Source: Rhodophyticola sp017644125 (lineage in GTDB: Bacteria; Pseudomonadota; Alphaproteobacteria; Rhodobacterales; Rhodobacteraceae). Taken from it: DNA of 64,000 nt. Made by a program: the position numbers and the translations under genes. The notes beneath the pieces were generated by a model. The model was not told the origin of the DNA. It worked only from the letters and a program-made list of their open reading frames with translations, and searched no databases. The stretch is taken from the NCBI RefSeq assembly GCF_042140125.1, contig NZ_CP159473.1; one strand, written 5' to 3'. Shown piece by piece: positions 11,539 through 23,671 of the stretch (the first letter of the stretch is position 1; each line of letters opens with the position of its first letter).

Positions 11539-14500
11539 ATGAACCAGGAACTGACCAACAACCCGTTCAACCCGCTGACGCCGCAAAAGGCTTTCGACGA
11601 GATCAAGGTCTCGCTGGCGTCGCCGGAGCGGATCCTGTCGTGGTCCTATGGCGAGATCAAGAAGCCCGAGACCATCAACTACCGGACGTTCAAGCCCGAG
11701 CGTGACGGCCTGTTCTGCGCCCGGATCTTCGGACCGGTGAAGGATTACGAGTGCCTTTGCGGCAAGTACAAGCGGATGAAGTATCGCGGCGTTGTCTGCG
11801 AGAAATGCGGTGTGGAAGTTACGCTGCAGAAGGTCCGCCGCGAGCGCATGGGCCATATCGAACTGGCCGCACCCGTCGCCCATATCTGGTTCCTGAAGTC
11901 GCTGCCGTCCCGCATCGGCCTGATGCTGGACATGACGCTGCGCGATCTGGAACGCATTCTCTACTTTGAGAATTACGTGGTGATCGAACCCGGTCTGACC
12001 GATCTCACCTACGGGCAGCTGATGTCCGAGGAAGAGTTCATGGACGCGCAGGACGCCTATGGCGCCGATGCGTTCCAGGCCAATATCGGGGCCGAGGCCA
12101 TCCGCGAGATGTTGCAGAACATCGACCTTGAGGCCGAGGCCGCGCAGCTGCGTGAGGACCTGAAGGAAGCCACCGGCGAGCTGAAGCCCAAGAAGATCAT
12201 CAAGCGGCTGAAAATCGTCGAGAATTTCCTGGAATCCGGCAACCGCCCGGAATGGATGATCCTGACCGTCGTGCCCGTGATCCCGCCGGAACTGCGCCCG
12301 CTGGTGCCGCTGGATGGCGGTCGGTTCGCAACGTCGGATCTGAACGATCTCTATCGCCGGGTGATCAACCGGAACAACCGTCTGAAGCGGCTGATCGAGC
12401 TGCGCGCGCCGGATATCATCATCCGCAACGAAAAGCGGATGCTGCAGGAATCCGTCGACGCTCTGTTCGACAACGGTCGCCGCGGCCGGGTGATCACGGG
12501 CGCCAACAAGCGCCCGCTGAAATCGCTCAGCGACATGCTGAAAGGCAAGCAGGGCCGGTTCCGGCAGAACCTCCTGGGCAAGCGCGTCGACTTCTCGGGC
12601 CGGTCCGTCATCGTGACGGGGCCGGAGCTGAAGCTGCATCAATGCGGCCTGCCCAAGAAGATGGCGTTGGAGCTGTTCAAACCCTTCATCTATTCGCGGC
12701 TTGAGGCCAAGGGTCTGTCCTCCACCGTGAAACAAGCCAAGAAGCTGGTCGAGAAGGAGCGCCCCGAGGTGTGGGATATCCTCGACGAGGTGATCCGCGA
12801 ACACCCGGTGCTTCTGAACCGGGCGCCCACCTTGCACCGTCTGGGTATCCAGGCCTTCGAGCCCGTGCTGATCGAAGGCAAGGCGATCCAGCTTCATCCG
12901 CTGGTCTGCTCGGCCTTCAACGCCGATTTCGACGGCGACCAGATGGCCGTGCACGTGCCCCTCTCGCTGGAAGCGCAGCTTGAGGCGCGTGTCCTGATGA
13001 TGTCCACGAACAACGTGCTGTCGCCCGCCAACGGCGCGCCGATCATCGTGCCGTCGCAGGACATGATCCTGGGTCTCTACTATGTGACGCTGGAGCGTGA
13101 AGGCATGAAGGGCGAAGGCATGGCCTTTGCCAGCGTGGAGGAGGTGGAGCACGCCCTGAACGCGGGCGAGGTGCATCTGCACACCAAGATCACCGCGCGG
13201 CTGAAACAGATCGACGAGGAAGGCAACGAGGTCTACCAGCGCTTTGAAACGACCCCGGGCCGGATCCGGCTCGGTTCGCTTCTGCCGCTCAACGCCAAGG
13301 CGCCGTTCGAACTGGTCAACCGCCTTCTCCGGAAGAAGGAGGTCCAGCAGGTCATCGACACGGTCTACCGCTATTGCGGCCAGAAGGAGAGCGTCATTTT
13401 CTGCGACCAGATCATGACCCTTGGTTTCCGTGAGGCGTTCAAGGCCGGGATTTCCTTCGGCAAGGACGACATGCTGATCCCCGACACCAAATGGGAACTG
13501 GTCGACGAGACCCGGAGCCAGGTGAAGGAATTCGAACAGCAATACATGGATGGCCTGATCACCCAGGGTGAGAAATACAACAAGGTCATCGATGCCTGGT
13601 CGAAAGCCAACGACAAGGTCACCGATGCCATGATGGCGTCGATCTCGGCCAAGGTCACCGATGAGAACGGAGCCGAACAGGAGCCGAACTCGGTCTACAT
13701 GATGGCGCATTCCGGTGCGCGTGGCTCGGTCACGCAGATGAAGCAGTTGGGCGGCATGCGTGGTCTGATGGCACGGCCGGACGGATCCATCATCGAGACG
13801 CCGATCATCTCGAACTTCAAGGAAGGTCTGACCGTTCTTGAATACTTCAACTCGACACACGGCGCCCGGAAGGGTCTGTCGGACACCGCGTTGAAGACGG
13901 CGAACTCGGGCTATCTGACCCGTCGTCTGGTGGACGTGGCACAGGATTGCATCGTGCGGATGCAGGATTGCGGCACGGACAACACGATCACGGCGGAACC
14001 TGCCGTGAATGACGGGGAGGTCGTTTCCTCGCTCAGCGAGCGCATTCTGGGCCGGACCTCCGGTGAAGACGTGCATGTCCCCGGCAGCGACGAGGTGCTG
14101 CTGGTCAAGGGCGAACTGATCGACGAGCGCAAGGCCGATGCGGTCGAACAGGCCGGTGTCGTGTCGATGAAGATCCGCTCGCCGCTGACCTGCGAGGCCG
14201 AGGAGGGCGTTTGCGCGGCCTGCTACGGTCGCGATCTGGCGCGCGGTACCCGGGTCAACGTGGGCGAGGCCGTGGGCATCATCGCGGCCCAGTCGATCGG
14301 GGAACCCGGTACGCAGCTGACGATGCGGACCTTCCACATCGGCGGTGTGGCCCAGGGTGGCCAGCAATCGTTCCAGGAGGCCGGCGCCGAAGGCAAGATC
14401 GAGTTCCGCAATGCCAACCTGCTGGAAAACGCAGCCGGTGACATCATCGTCATGGGCCGCAACATGGTTCTGGCGATCATGGACGAGCATGGCGCGGAGC

Positions 14501-15747
14501 GGGCGAGCTTCAAGCTGGGCTACGGCACCAAGGTCCACGTGGCCGAAGGTGCTCAGGTCAAGCGCGGCGACCGTCTGTTCGAATGGGATCCCTACACCCT
14601 GCCGATCATCGCCGAGAAGGCCGGGACGGTGAAATTCGTCGATCTGGTTTCGGGCATCGCCGTCCGGGACGAGACCGATGATGCCACCGGCATGACCCAG
14701 AAGATCGTGACCGATTGGCGCGCGGCGCCCAAGGGCAACGAGCTGAAGCCCGAGATCATCGTGATCGGCGACGATGGCGAACCGGTCCGCAACGATGTGG
14801 GCAACCCGGTGACCTATCCGATGTCGGTCGACGCGATCCTGTCGGTCGAGGATGGCCAGAAGATCGAAGCGGGCGATGTGGTTGCCCGTATCCCGCGCGA
14901 AGGCGCCAAGACCAAGGACATCACCGGTGGTTTGCCCCGCGTTGCGGAATTGTTCGAGGCGCGGCGTCCGAAGGATCACGCGATCATCGCCGAGAAGGAC
15001 GGCTATGTGAAATTCGGCCGCGACTTCAAGAACAAGCGCCGGATTTCCGTGGTGCCCGCTGACGAGAGTCAGGAGCCGGTGGAATACATGGTGCCCAAGG
15101 GCAAGCACATCCCGGTGGCCGAGGGCGATTTTGTCCAGAAGGGCGACTACATCATGGATGGCAACCCGGCGCCCCATGACATTCTGCGGATCATGGGTGT
15201 CGAGGCGCTGGCCGATTACCTGATCGACGAGGTGCAGGATGTCTACCGGCTGCAAGGCGTGAAGATCAACGACAAGCATATCGAGGTGATCGTTCGCCAG
15301 ATGCTGCAGAAATGGGAGATCCTGGATTCAGGGGAAACCACGCTGCTGAAGGGTGAGAACGTCGACAAGGCGGAGTTTGACGAGGCCAATGAAAAGGCGG
15401 TGGCCGATGGGCGTCGTCCGGCCCAGGGCGAGCCGATCCTGCTCGGGATCACGAAGGCCAGCCTGCAGACCCGGTCGTTCATCTCGGCGGCGTCGTTCCA
15501 GGAAACCACCCGCGTGCTGACCGAAGCCTCGGTGCAGGGCAAGCGCGACAAGCTTGTGGGCCTGAAGGAGAACGTCATCGTCGGCCGTCTGATCCCGGCG
15601 GGTACCGGTGGGGCCACGCAGCGGGTGCGGCGGATCGCAAGCGAGCGCGACGCGGTCGTGATCGAGGCGGCCCGTGCGGAAGCGGAAGCGGCGGCGGCTC
15701 TGGCAGCCCCCGAGGAAACCGATGCCAGCGAGAGCGCGGCGGAGTAA
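11539..15747 (+). CDS. rpoC: RNA polymerase beta' subunit
   Basis: Catalytic RNA polymerase subunit, 1402 residues (normal). The N-terminal zinc finger is CLCGKYK…CEKCG (about residues 72–90). The active-site Mg-binding NADFDGDQM is at 461–469, and the second zinc site is Cys811, Cys885, Cys892 and Cys895. The trigger-loop region follows around GTQLTMRTFHIGG. The C-terminus ends in an Ala/Glu-rich helix (about 1375–1402). GAGGAA lies 7 nt before ATG. It is 84 nt after rpoB, with a REP-like palindrome between, and a strong terminator follows. Confidence 0.98.
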   Translation: MNQELTNNPFNPLTPQKAFDEIKVSLASPERILSWSYGEIKKPETINYRTFKPERDGLFCARIFGPVKDYECLCGKYKRMKYRGVVCEKCGVEVTLQKVRRERMGHIELAAPVAHIWFLKSLPSRIGLMLDMTLRDLERILYFENYVVIEPGLTDLTYGQLMSEEEFMDAQDAYGADAFQANIGAEAIREMLQNIDLEAEAAQLREDLKEATGELKPKKIIKRLKIVENFLESGNRPEWMILTVVPVIPPELRPLVPLDGGRFATSDLNDLYRRVINRNNRLKRLIELRAPDIIIRNEKRMLQESVDALFDNGRRGRVITGANKRPLKSLSDMLKGKQGRFRQNLLGKRVDFSGRSVIVTGPELKLHQCGLPKKMALELFKPFIYSRLEAKGLSSTVKQAKKLVEKERPEVWDILDEVIREHPVLLNRAPTLHRLGIQAFEPVLIEGKAIQLHPLVCSAFNADFDGDQMAVHVPLSLEAQLEARVLMMSTNNVLSPANGAPIIVPSQDMILGLYYVTLEREGMKGEGMAFASVEEVEHALNAGEVHLHTKITARLKQIDEEGNEVYQRFETTPGRIRLGSLLPLNAKAPFELVNRLLRKKEVQQVIDTVYRYCGQKESVIFCDQIMTLGFREAFKAGISFGKDDMLIPDTKWELVDETRSQVKEFEQQYMDGLITQGEKYNKVIDAWSKANDKVTDAMMASISAKVTDENGAEQEPNSVYMMAHSGARGSVTQMKQLGGMRGLMARPDGSIIETPIISNFKEGLTVLEYFNSTHGARKGLSDTALKTANSGYLTRRLVDVAQDCIVRMQDCGTDNTITAEPAVNDGEVVSSLSERILGRTSGEDVHVPGSDEVLLVKGELIDERKADAVEQAGVVSMKIRSPLTCEAEEGVCAACYGRDLARGTRVNVGEAVGIIAAQSIGEPGTQLTMRTFHIGGVAQGGQQSFQEAGAEGKIEFRNANLLENAAGDIIVMGRNMVLAIMDEHGAERASFKLGYGTKVHVAEGAQVKRGDRLFEWDPYTLPIIAEKAGTVKFVDLVSGIAVRDETDDATGMTQKIVTDWRAAPKGNELKPEIIVIGDDGEPVRNDVGNPVTYPMSVDAILSVEDGQKIEAGDVVARIPREGAKTKDITGGLPRVAELFEARRPKDHAIIAEKDGYVKFGRDFKNKRRISVVPADESQEPVEYMVPKGKHIPVAEGDFVQKGDYIMDGNPAPHDILRIMGVEALADYLIDEVQDVYRLQGVKINDKHIEVIVRQMLQKWEILDSGETTLLKGENVDKAEFDEANEKAVADGRRPAQGEPILLGITKASLQTRSFISAASFQETTRVLTEASVQGKRDKLVGLKENVIVGRLIPAGTGGATQRVRRIASERDAVVIEAARAEAEAAAALAAPEETDASESAAE

Positions 15748-16095
15748 TCCGCCCCGTCTTTTCCGGTAACCCGGTCTTGTCCGGTAAAATGCACCCCCGC
15801 CGAAGGAAATCTCGGCGGGGGTTTTTCGTGGCCCTGCCTGTGCCCGGCGTGTCCTTGCCCGGCATCGCGGCCGGTCGGCATCTGATGTGGGGATCGGTCG
15901 GGTCTTTGCCGAAACACGCGCGCCATGCCTGCGCCGGACGGGTTGCAAGATTTCGAAAATTGGGCAATCTTCGTAACCTTTCTTCGGTTCGCCCTCAGAT
16001 AATCAAGGTTAATGATTTGTTGCCGTTACGCGGGGGTTTCCCATGGGACAGGTATTGTCCTAGGGTCGGGGCCTGAGGCTGGATCGAAAGACGAC
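15748..16095 (+). other. rpoC 3' region and upstream region of the glycosyltransferase gene
   Basis: A 348-nt gap. It holds the rpoC terminator (15793–15826). An AT-richer stretch at about 15950–16020 includes a loose inverted repeat (TTGCAAGAT…CAATCTTCG) and could carry the next promoter, but no clear -35/-10 pair is visible. No gene is seen. Confidence 0.4.
15793..15826 (+). terminator. intrinsic terminator of the nusG/rplKAJL–rpoBC cluster
   Basis: Stem ACCCCCGCCGA (15793–15803) pairs with TCGGCGGGGGT (15812–15822), loop 8 nt, followed by TTTTC. Confidence 0.9.
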
Positions 16096-16959
16096 ATGGC
16101 GGGCACAATCAGCAATCAGATCGTCGGCGTCTGCCGGTTTTCCTATCTGGGCGATGGCGGGTTCAACGCCTCCAACCGGTCGCGGGAAGAGCAGGCGGAG
16201 CTGCTTTATGCGCCGGACCGGATGCGGGAGCGTTTCGTGTTCTTCGAAACGATCTGCCTGCCGTCGCTCGCGGCGCAGACCGACAAGGACTTCACCCTGA
16301 TCGCTCTGGTCGGCGATACGATGCCGCAACGCTGGCGACGGCGGCTGAAAGACCTGATGACCCCCTATCCCTTCCTGCAGGTCTGCACGCTGGAGGCGGC
16401 GGGGCCGCTCAATTCCACGCGCCGGGCCTTCAAACGGGGCTGGGACAGACAGTCCGACTTCATCACCGGCTTCCGGATCGACGACGATGACGCGGTGGCG
16501 GTGGATTACATCGAGAAGACCCGCGCCACGGCGGACAAGCTGCTGGAGATCGGGTGGTGCGATGCGGAAAACCCGGTGGTGATCGCCTATCATCGCGGCA
16601 TCTACTGGGATCTGAAGGACGTCGAAAACCCGTTCTACGATTTCAGGGAAATCCAGCCCCTTGGGCTGGCCAGCGCGATGATCACGCCGGTGGAAACGCA
16701 GACCAATATCTTTCGCTGGAATCACAGGCGTCTTGCCGCATATGCGCGCTGCTGGCTGGACCCGAGCGAACAGATGTTCGTGCGCACGCTGCACGCCCAT
16801 AACGACAGCGACCGGTCGATCCCGCCGGGCGCCGTGCCGATCCCGCTTCGGCAGGCGCGCAACCATCTCAGGGAGCGGTTCGGACTGGACCCCAAGCGGG
16901 TTTTGCCGGTGATGCGGCGGCTGGCGGGGCCTCGGACCGGAGAAAGTGCCGAGGAATGA
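16096..16959 (+). CDS. putative rhamnosyltransferase family protein (287 aa)
   Basis: Resembles the putative rhamnosyl transferase family (Pfam PF11316), a GT-A-like group thought to transfer sugars onto surface glycans. Signs are a hydrophobic N-terminal strand (IVGVCRFSYLG), the paired FFETICLPSLAAQTDKDFTLIALVGD segment, and an acidic FRIDDDDAV motif near residues 135–143 expected to hold the metal–nucleotide-sugar complex. The frame continues upstream to 16012, but ATG 16096 gives a family-like N-terminus. The stop overlaps the next start (ATGA), so it is co-translated with the EamA transporter. Confidence 0.75.
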   Translation: MAGTISNQIVGVCRFSYLGDGGFNASNRSREEQAELLYAPDRMRERFVFFETICLPSLAAQTDKDFTLIALVGDTMPQRWRRRLKDLMTPYPFLQVCTLEAAGPLNSTRRAFKRGWDRQSDFITGFRIDDDDAVAVDYIEKTRATADKLLEIGWCDAENPVVIAYHRGIYWDLKDVENPFYDFREIQPLGLASAMITPVETQTNIFRWNHRRLAAYARCWLDPSEQMFVRTLHAHNDSDRSIPPGAVPIPLRQARNHLRERFGLDPKRVLPVMRRLAGPRTGESAEE

Positions 16960-17867
16960 GCCCGAACCTGAAAGGCGCGCTGTTCATGATGGCAAGCATG
17001 GCAGGGTTCACACTCAACGACGCTTGCGTGAAACTTCTTGCCGAAGATCTGCCGCTTTTTCAGATCGTGTTTCTGCGCGGCGTGGCGACCACGGCGATGA
17101 TGGCGGCCATGGTCTGGGCAATGGGCGGGCTTAGCTTTCACATCCCGCGCGGGGACAGGGGCCGCGTGATCTGGCGCACCATCGCGGAGATCGGCGCGAT
17201 GGTGGCGTTCCTGACCGCCCTGATCAACATGCCCATCGCCAATGTGACGGCGATATTGTCGGCCCTGCCGCTGACGGTGACGCTGGCCGCATACGTGTTT
17301 CTGGGCGAGCCGGTGGGCTGGAAACGTCTGTTGGCCATTCTGGCCGGATTTGGCGGTGTCCTGCTGATTGTGCAGCCGGGCGGCGACGGGTTCAGCCTCT
17401 ATGCGCTGGCGGCGCTTCTGGCCGTGGCGCTGGTTACCGCCCGCGATCTCATCACCAGACGGCTGAGCCGCGACGTGCCGTCGATGGGGGTGGCCGTGAT
17501 CACCGCCGCGGCGGTGGGCCTGTTCGGGGGCGTGATGTCGATGGGCGAACCATGGCGGCCGGTCGACCTTGAGGCGGGCATCCTTGTCCTTGCGGCCTCG
17601 ACCGTCATCATCGCCGCCTATCTTTTCTCGATCATGGTGATGCGGGTGGGCGAGATCGGGTTTGTGGCACCGTTTCGCTACACCTCGCTGGTCTGGGCGC
17701 TTTTTCTCGGTTGGCTGGTTTTCGATGAATGGCCGGACAATCTGACGCTGTTGGGCAGCGCGATCGTTGTGGCGACAGGGCTTTTCACGCTATGGCGCGA
17801 ACAGGTGGCCGCGAAACGGGCGCTGCGGCTCGCGCAGCCTGCAAAACCTGCCCCCGGGCGCTGTTGA
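16956..17867 (+). CDS. EamA/DMT-superfamily transporter (303 aa)
   Basis: Inner-membrane drug/metabolite transporter-type permease. About ten hydrophobic segments are arranged as two EamA repeats (about residues 5–140 and 150–285), with typical motifs such as GFTLNDACVKLL, FLRGVATTAM and the second-half SIMVMRVGEIGFVAPFRYTS. The substrate is unknown. It overlaps the preceding rhamnosyltransferase-like gene by 4 nt, so the two form a unit. Its stop codon lies inside the -35 element of the rpsL promoter. Confidence 0.85.
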   Translation: MSPNLKGALFMMASMAGFTLNDACVKLLAEDLPLFQIVFLRGVATTAMMAAMVWAMGGLSFHIPRGDRGRVIWRTIAEIGAMVAFLTALINMPIANVTAILSALPLTVTLAAYVFLGEPVGWKRLLAILAGFGGVLLIVQPGGDGFSLYALAALLAVALVTARDLITRRLSRDVPSMGVAVITAAAVGLFGGVMSMGEPWRPVDLEAGILVLAASTVIIAAYLFSIMVMRVGEIGFVAPFRYTSLVWALFLGWLVFDEWPDNLTLLGSAIVVATGLFTLWREQVAAKRALRLAQPAKPAPGRC

Positions 17868-17892
17868 CAGCCTATCCGATTCCTCCTATACC
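17864..17892 (+). promoter_or_regulatory. str-operon (rpsL) promoter
   Basis: A perfect -35 TTGACA (17864–17869), a 17-nt spacer and TATACC (17887–17892). The -35 overlaps the stop codon of the EamA gene (17865–17867). Predicted start near 17899, leaving a leader of about 200 nt before rpsL. Confidence 0.8.
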
Positions 17893-18097
17893 GCGCGCCA
17901 CTTGGCAGGGCTGCGTGTAGCGCCCGGATGCCAGACATACAGATTTGAGTGGCCATGATCCGGGCGGTTTGAATGCCCCGATCCTCTGGGAATTCCACCG
18001 CGGCGTCCTCCAGGTAGGGAAAGGGCGCATGCGGTTTTGGTGTTTTCGTCATGTGACGTGGCGCCAGTTGACATGAACGAGCAAGACGGGGAACCGA

Positions 18098-18469
18098 ATG
18101 CCGACGATCCAACAGCTGATCCGCAAACCGCGGCAGCCGAAAATAAAACGCTCCAAGTCGCAGCACCTGGAAGCCTGTCCGCAGAAACGCGGTGTTTGTA
18201 CGCGCGTCTACACCACGACCCCGAAGAAGCCGAACTCGGCGATGCGGAAAGTGGCCAAGGTGCGCCTGACGAACGGCTACGAGGTCATCAGCTATATCCC
18301 CGGTGAGAGCCATAACCTTCAGGAACACTCGGTGGTCCTGATCCGTGGCGGCCGTGTGAAAGACCTTCCCGGTGTGCGCTACCACATCCTGCGCGGTGTT
18401 CTGGATACCCAAGGTGTCAAAGACCGCCGTCAGCGCCGTTCGAAATACGGCGCCAAGCGCCCCAAGTAA
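18098..18469 (+). CDS. rpsL: 30S ribosomal protein S12
   Basis: Decoding-centre protein, 123 residues. The loop TTTPKKPNSA carries Lys43 and the PGVRYH loop follows Lys88. Both are wild-type at the positions where streptomycin-resistance substitutions classically occur. First gene of the str cluster, 200 nt after its promoter; rpsG follows after 12 nt with an AGGAAA ribosome site. Confidence 0.98.
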   Translation: MPTIQQLIRKPRQPKIKRSKSQHLEACPQKRGVCTRVYTTTPKKPNSAMRKVAKVRLTNGYEVISYIPGESHNLQEHSVVLIRGGRVKDLPGVRYHILRGVLDTQGVKDRRQRRSKYGAKRPK

Positions 18470-18481
18470 GAGGAAACTGCG

Positions 18482-18952
18482 ATGTCCCGCCGTCACGCCG
18501 CCGAGAAGCGCGAAGTCCTGCCCGATGCCAAGTTCGGCGATCGGGTCCTGACGAAATTCATGAACAACCTGATGGTCGACGGCAAGAAATCCGTCGCCGA
18601 ACGCATCGTCTACAACGCGTTTGACCGGGTTGAGGAAAAGCTGAAGCGCGCGCCCGTGGAAGTGTTCCACGAAGCGCTCGACAACATCAAACCCGCGTTG
18701 GAAGTTCGCTCCCGCCGGGTGGGTGGCGCCACCTATCAGGTGCCCGTCGAGGTGCGCCCCGAGCGCCGTGAGGCGCTGGCGATCCGCTGGCTGATCAATG
18801 CCAGCCGGTCGCGCAACGAAAACACCATGGAAGAGCGTCTGGCGGGCGAACTGATCGACGCCGTGAACTCGCGCGGTTCCGCGGTGAAGAAGCGTGAAGA
18901 CACCCACAAGATGGCAGATGCCAACAAGGCATTCTCCCACTACCGCTGGTAA
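18482..18952 (+). CDS. rpsG: 30S ribosomal protein S7
   Basis: Primary 16S rRNA-binding protein that nucleates the 30S head; in E. coli it also represses the str mRNA. 156 residues, with N-terminal SRRHAAEKREVLPDAKFGD, the beta-hairpin region VGGATYQVPVEVRPERR and C-terminal HKMADANKAFSHYRW. Lies between rpsL and fusA (52-nt gap). Confidence 0.98.
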   Translation: MSRRHAAEKREVLPDAKFGDRVLTKFMNNLMVDGKKSVAERIVYNAFDRVEEKLKRAPVEVFHEALDNIKPALEVRSRRVGGATYQVPVEVRPERREALAIRWLINASRSRNENTMEERLAGELIDAVNSRGSAVKKREDTHKMADANKAFSHYRW

Positions 18953-19004
18953 TCTGCCGGCTCCGCCCGGCGTATGCACAATTTCTGTCTGAGGACTGAA
19001 CCAA

Positions 19005-21122
<2,118 letters not shown>

Positions 21123-21130
21123 ACCCGGGA

Positions 21131-21185
21131 TGGCGGGGAGTTCCCCGCCCTACCGACCACCCGTAGGGCGGGGTTGACCCCGCCA
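21131..21185. repeat. pair of REP-like palindromes in opposite orientation, fusA–tuf spacer
   Basis: Two palindromes with arms GGCGGGG/CCCCGCC (21132–21149 and 21167–21184) are themselves inverted relative to each other around a 9-nt spacer. Left and right 23-nt arms match except for about 4 central bases. This BIME-like layout suggests a REP-type element and may also form a strong cruciform or RNA hairpin. Confidence 0.5.
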
Positions 21186-21211
21186 CCCAGACAGAAAGAC
21201 AGGAGGCCATC

Positions 21212-22387
<1,176 letters not shown>

Positions 22388-22405
22388 CAGACCCAAGGGT
22401 TCGAA

Positions 22406-22432
22406 GAGGGGCGGCCATGCGGGCCGCTCCTC
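22406..22432 (+). promoter_or_regulatory. hairpin in the tuf–rpsJ spacer
   Basis: An 11-bp stem with one G·U pair (22406–22416 with 22422–22432), loop 5 nt, no T-run. It sits 34 nt before rpsJ, where the S10 leader would be. It could modulate S10 expression or simply end or stabilise tuf mRNA. Confidence 0.35.
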
Positions 22433-22466
22433 CTATCAACTCCAATTGCCTCGAAAGGCTGATAAC

Positions 22467-22781
22467 ATGGCAGTCCAAAGCCAAAATATCCGCATCCGGC
22501 TGAAGGCCTTTGACTATCGCGTGCTTGATGCAAGCACGCAGGAGATCGTCAATACGGCCAAGCGGACCGGTGCGCAGGTGCGCGGGCCGATCCCGCTGCC
22601 GAACAAGATCGAAAAGTTCACGGTCCTTCGCGGGCCACATGTGGACAAGAAAAGCCGCGACCAGTGGGAAATCCGGACCCACAAGCGTCTTTTGGACATC
22701 GTTGACCCGACTCCGCAGACCGTGGACGCGCTGATGAAGCTCGACCTGGCCGCCGGCGTCGATGTCGAGATCAAGGTATAA
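22467..22781 (+). CDS. rpsJ: 30S ribosomal protein S10
   Basis: 30S head protein (also NusE in antitermination). 104 residues from ATG 22467 (AVQSQNIRIRLKAFDYRVLD), with AAAGG 8 nt upstream; the longer in-frame start at 22446 adds non-conserved residues. Contains GPIPLPNKIEKFTVLRGPHV. First gene of the S10 cluster; rplC starts 14 nt later. Confidence 0.97.
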   Translation: MAVQSQNIRIRLKAFDYRVLDASTQEIVNTAKRTGAQVRGPIPLPNKIEKFTVLRGPHVDKKSRDQWEIRTHKRLLDIVDPTPQTVDALMKLDLAAGVDVEIKV

Positions 22782-22795
22782 GGGGGGTGACGAGC

Positions 22796-23671
22796 ATGTT
22801 GCGCTCTGGAGTGATCGCGAAAAAGGTGGGAATGACCCGCCTGTTCATGGAGGATGGCCGCCAGGTTCCGGTGACTGTTCTTCAACTGGATAAATTGCAG
22901 GTGGTGGCGCAGCGCACCCCCGAGAAGGACGGCTATTCGGCCGTTCAGCTTGGCGCAGGCGCCGCCAAGGCCAAGCGCACAAGTGCGCCGATGCGGGGGC
23001 ATTTCGCCGCCGCCAAGGTGGAGCCCAAGCGCAAGGTGGCCGAGTTCCGGGTGACCCCGGAAAACCTGATCGACGTTGGCGAGGAAATCACCGCCAATCA
23101 CTATTTCGAAGGTCAGTATGTGGATGTCTCCGGCACCTCCATCGGTAAGGGGTTCCAGGGCGCGATGAAGCGGCACAACTTCGGGGGGCTGCGCGCCTCT
23201 CACGGCGTGTCGATCTCTCACCGGTCCCATGGCTCCACCGGGCAGTGTCAGGATCCGGGCCGCGTCTTCAAAGGCAAGAAGATGGCCGGACATATGGGCG
23301 CCGCCAAGGTGACCACGCAGAACCTTCAGGTTGTGCGCACGGATGCCGATCGTGGCCTCATCATGATCAAGGGTGCGGTTCCCGGTTCCAAAGGCGGTTG
23401 GGTGACGATCAAGGATGCGGTGAAGAAGCCGTTCCCCGAGAACGCCATTCTGCCCGCCGCTCTGAAATCCGCCGCCGCCGAGGCCGCGAGGCTGGCTGAA
23501 GAGGCCGCGGCTGCCGCCGCTGCGGAAGAAGCCGCCGCCGCCGAGGCTGCCGCAGCCGAAGCCGCCGCCGCGGAAGAGGCCGCACTGAAAGCCGCCGAGG
23601 CGGAGATTGCTGCCGAGAAAGAAGGCAACGCCCCCGCGGCCGAGCCCGAGAAGAAGGACGGTGAAGAATGA
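22796..23671 (+). CDS. rplC: 50S ribosomal protein L3 with long Ala/Glu-rich tail
   Basis: Early-assembly 23S rRNA-binding protein. ATG 22796 (MLRSGVIAKKVGMTRLF) is favoured over GTG 22787 because AGGGGG lies 9 nt upstream. The core (about residues 1–220) has GQYVDVSGTSIGKGFQG and HRSHGSTGQCQDPGRVFKGKKMAG. Residues from about 222 to 291 form an extra Ala/Glu helix of low complexity ending in Lys/Glu, making the protein about 80 residues longer than E. coli L3. The tail overlaps the rplD start (ATGA). Confidence 0.95.
   Translation: MLRSGVIAKKVGMTRLFMEDGRQVPVTVLQLDKLQVVAQRTPEKDGYSAVQLGAGAAKAKRTSAPMRGHFAAAKVEPKRKVAEFRVTPENLIDVGEEITANHYFEGQYVDVSGTSIGKGFQGAMKRHNFGGLRASHGVSISHRSHGSTGQCQDPGRVFKGKKMAGHMGAAKVTTQNLQVVRTDADRGLIMIKGAVPGSKGGWVTIKDAVKKPFPENAILPAALKSAAAEAARLAEEAAAAAAAEEAAAAEAAAAEAAAAEEAALKAAEAEIAAEKEGNAPAAEPEKKDGEE

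Noticed and set aside
11497..15279. 1260-codon open frame antisense to rpoC
   Set aside because: High-GC codon bias leaves the complementary frame open. The translation is His/Arg/Asp-rich with no recognisable domain, and rpoC is certain on the plus strand.
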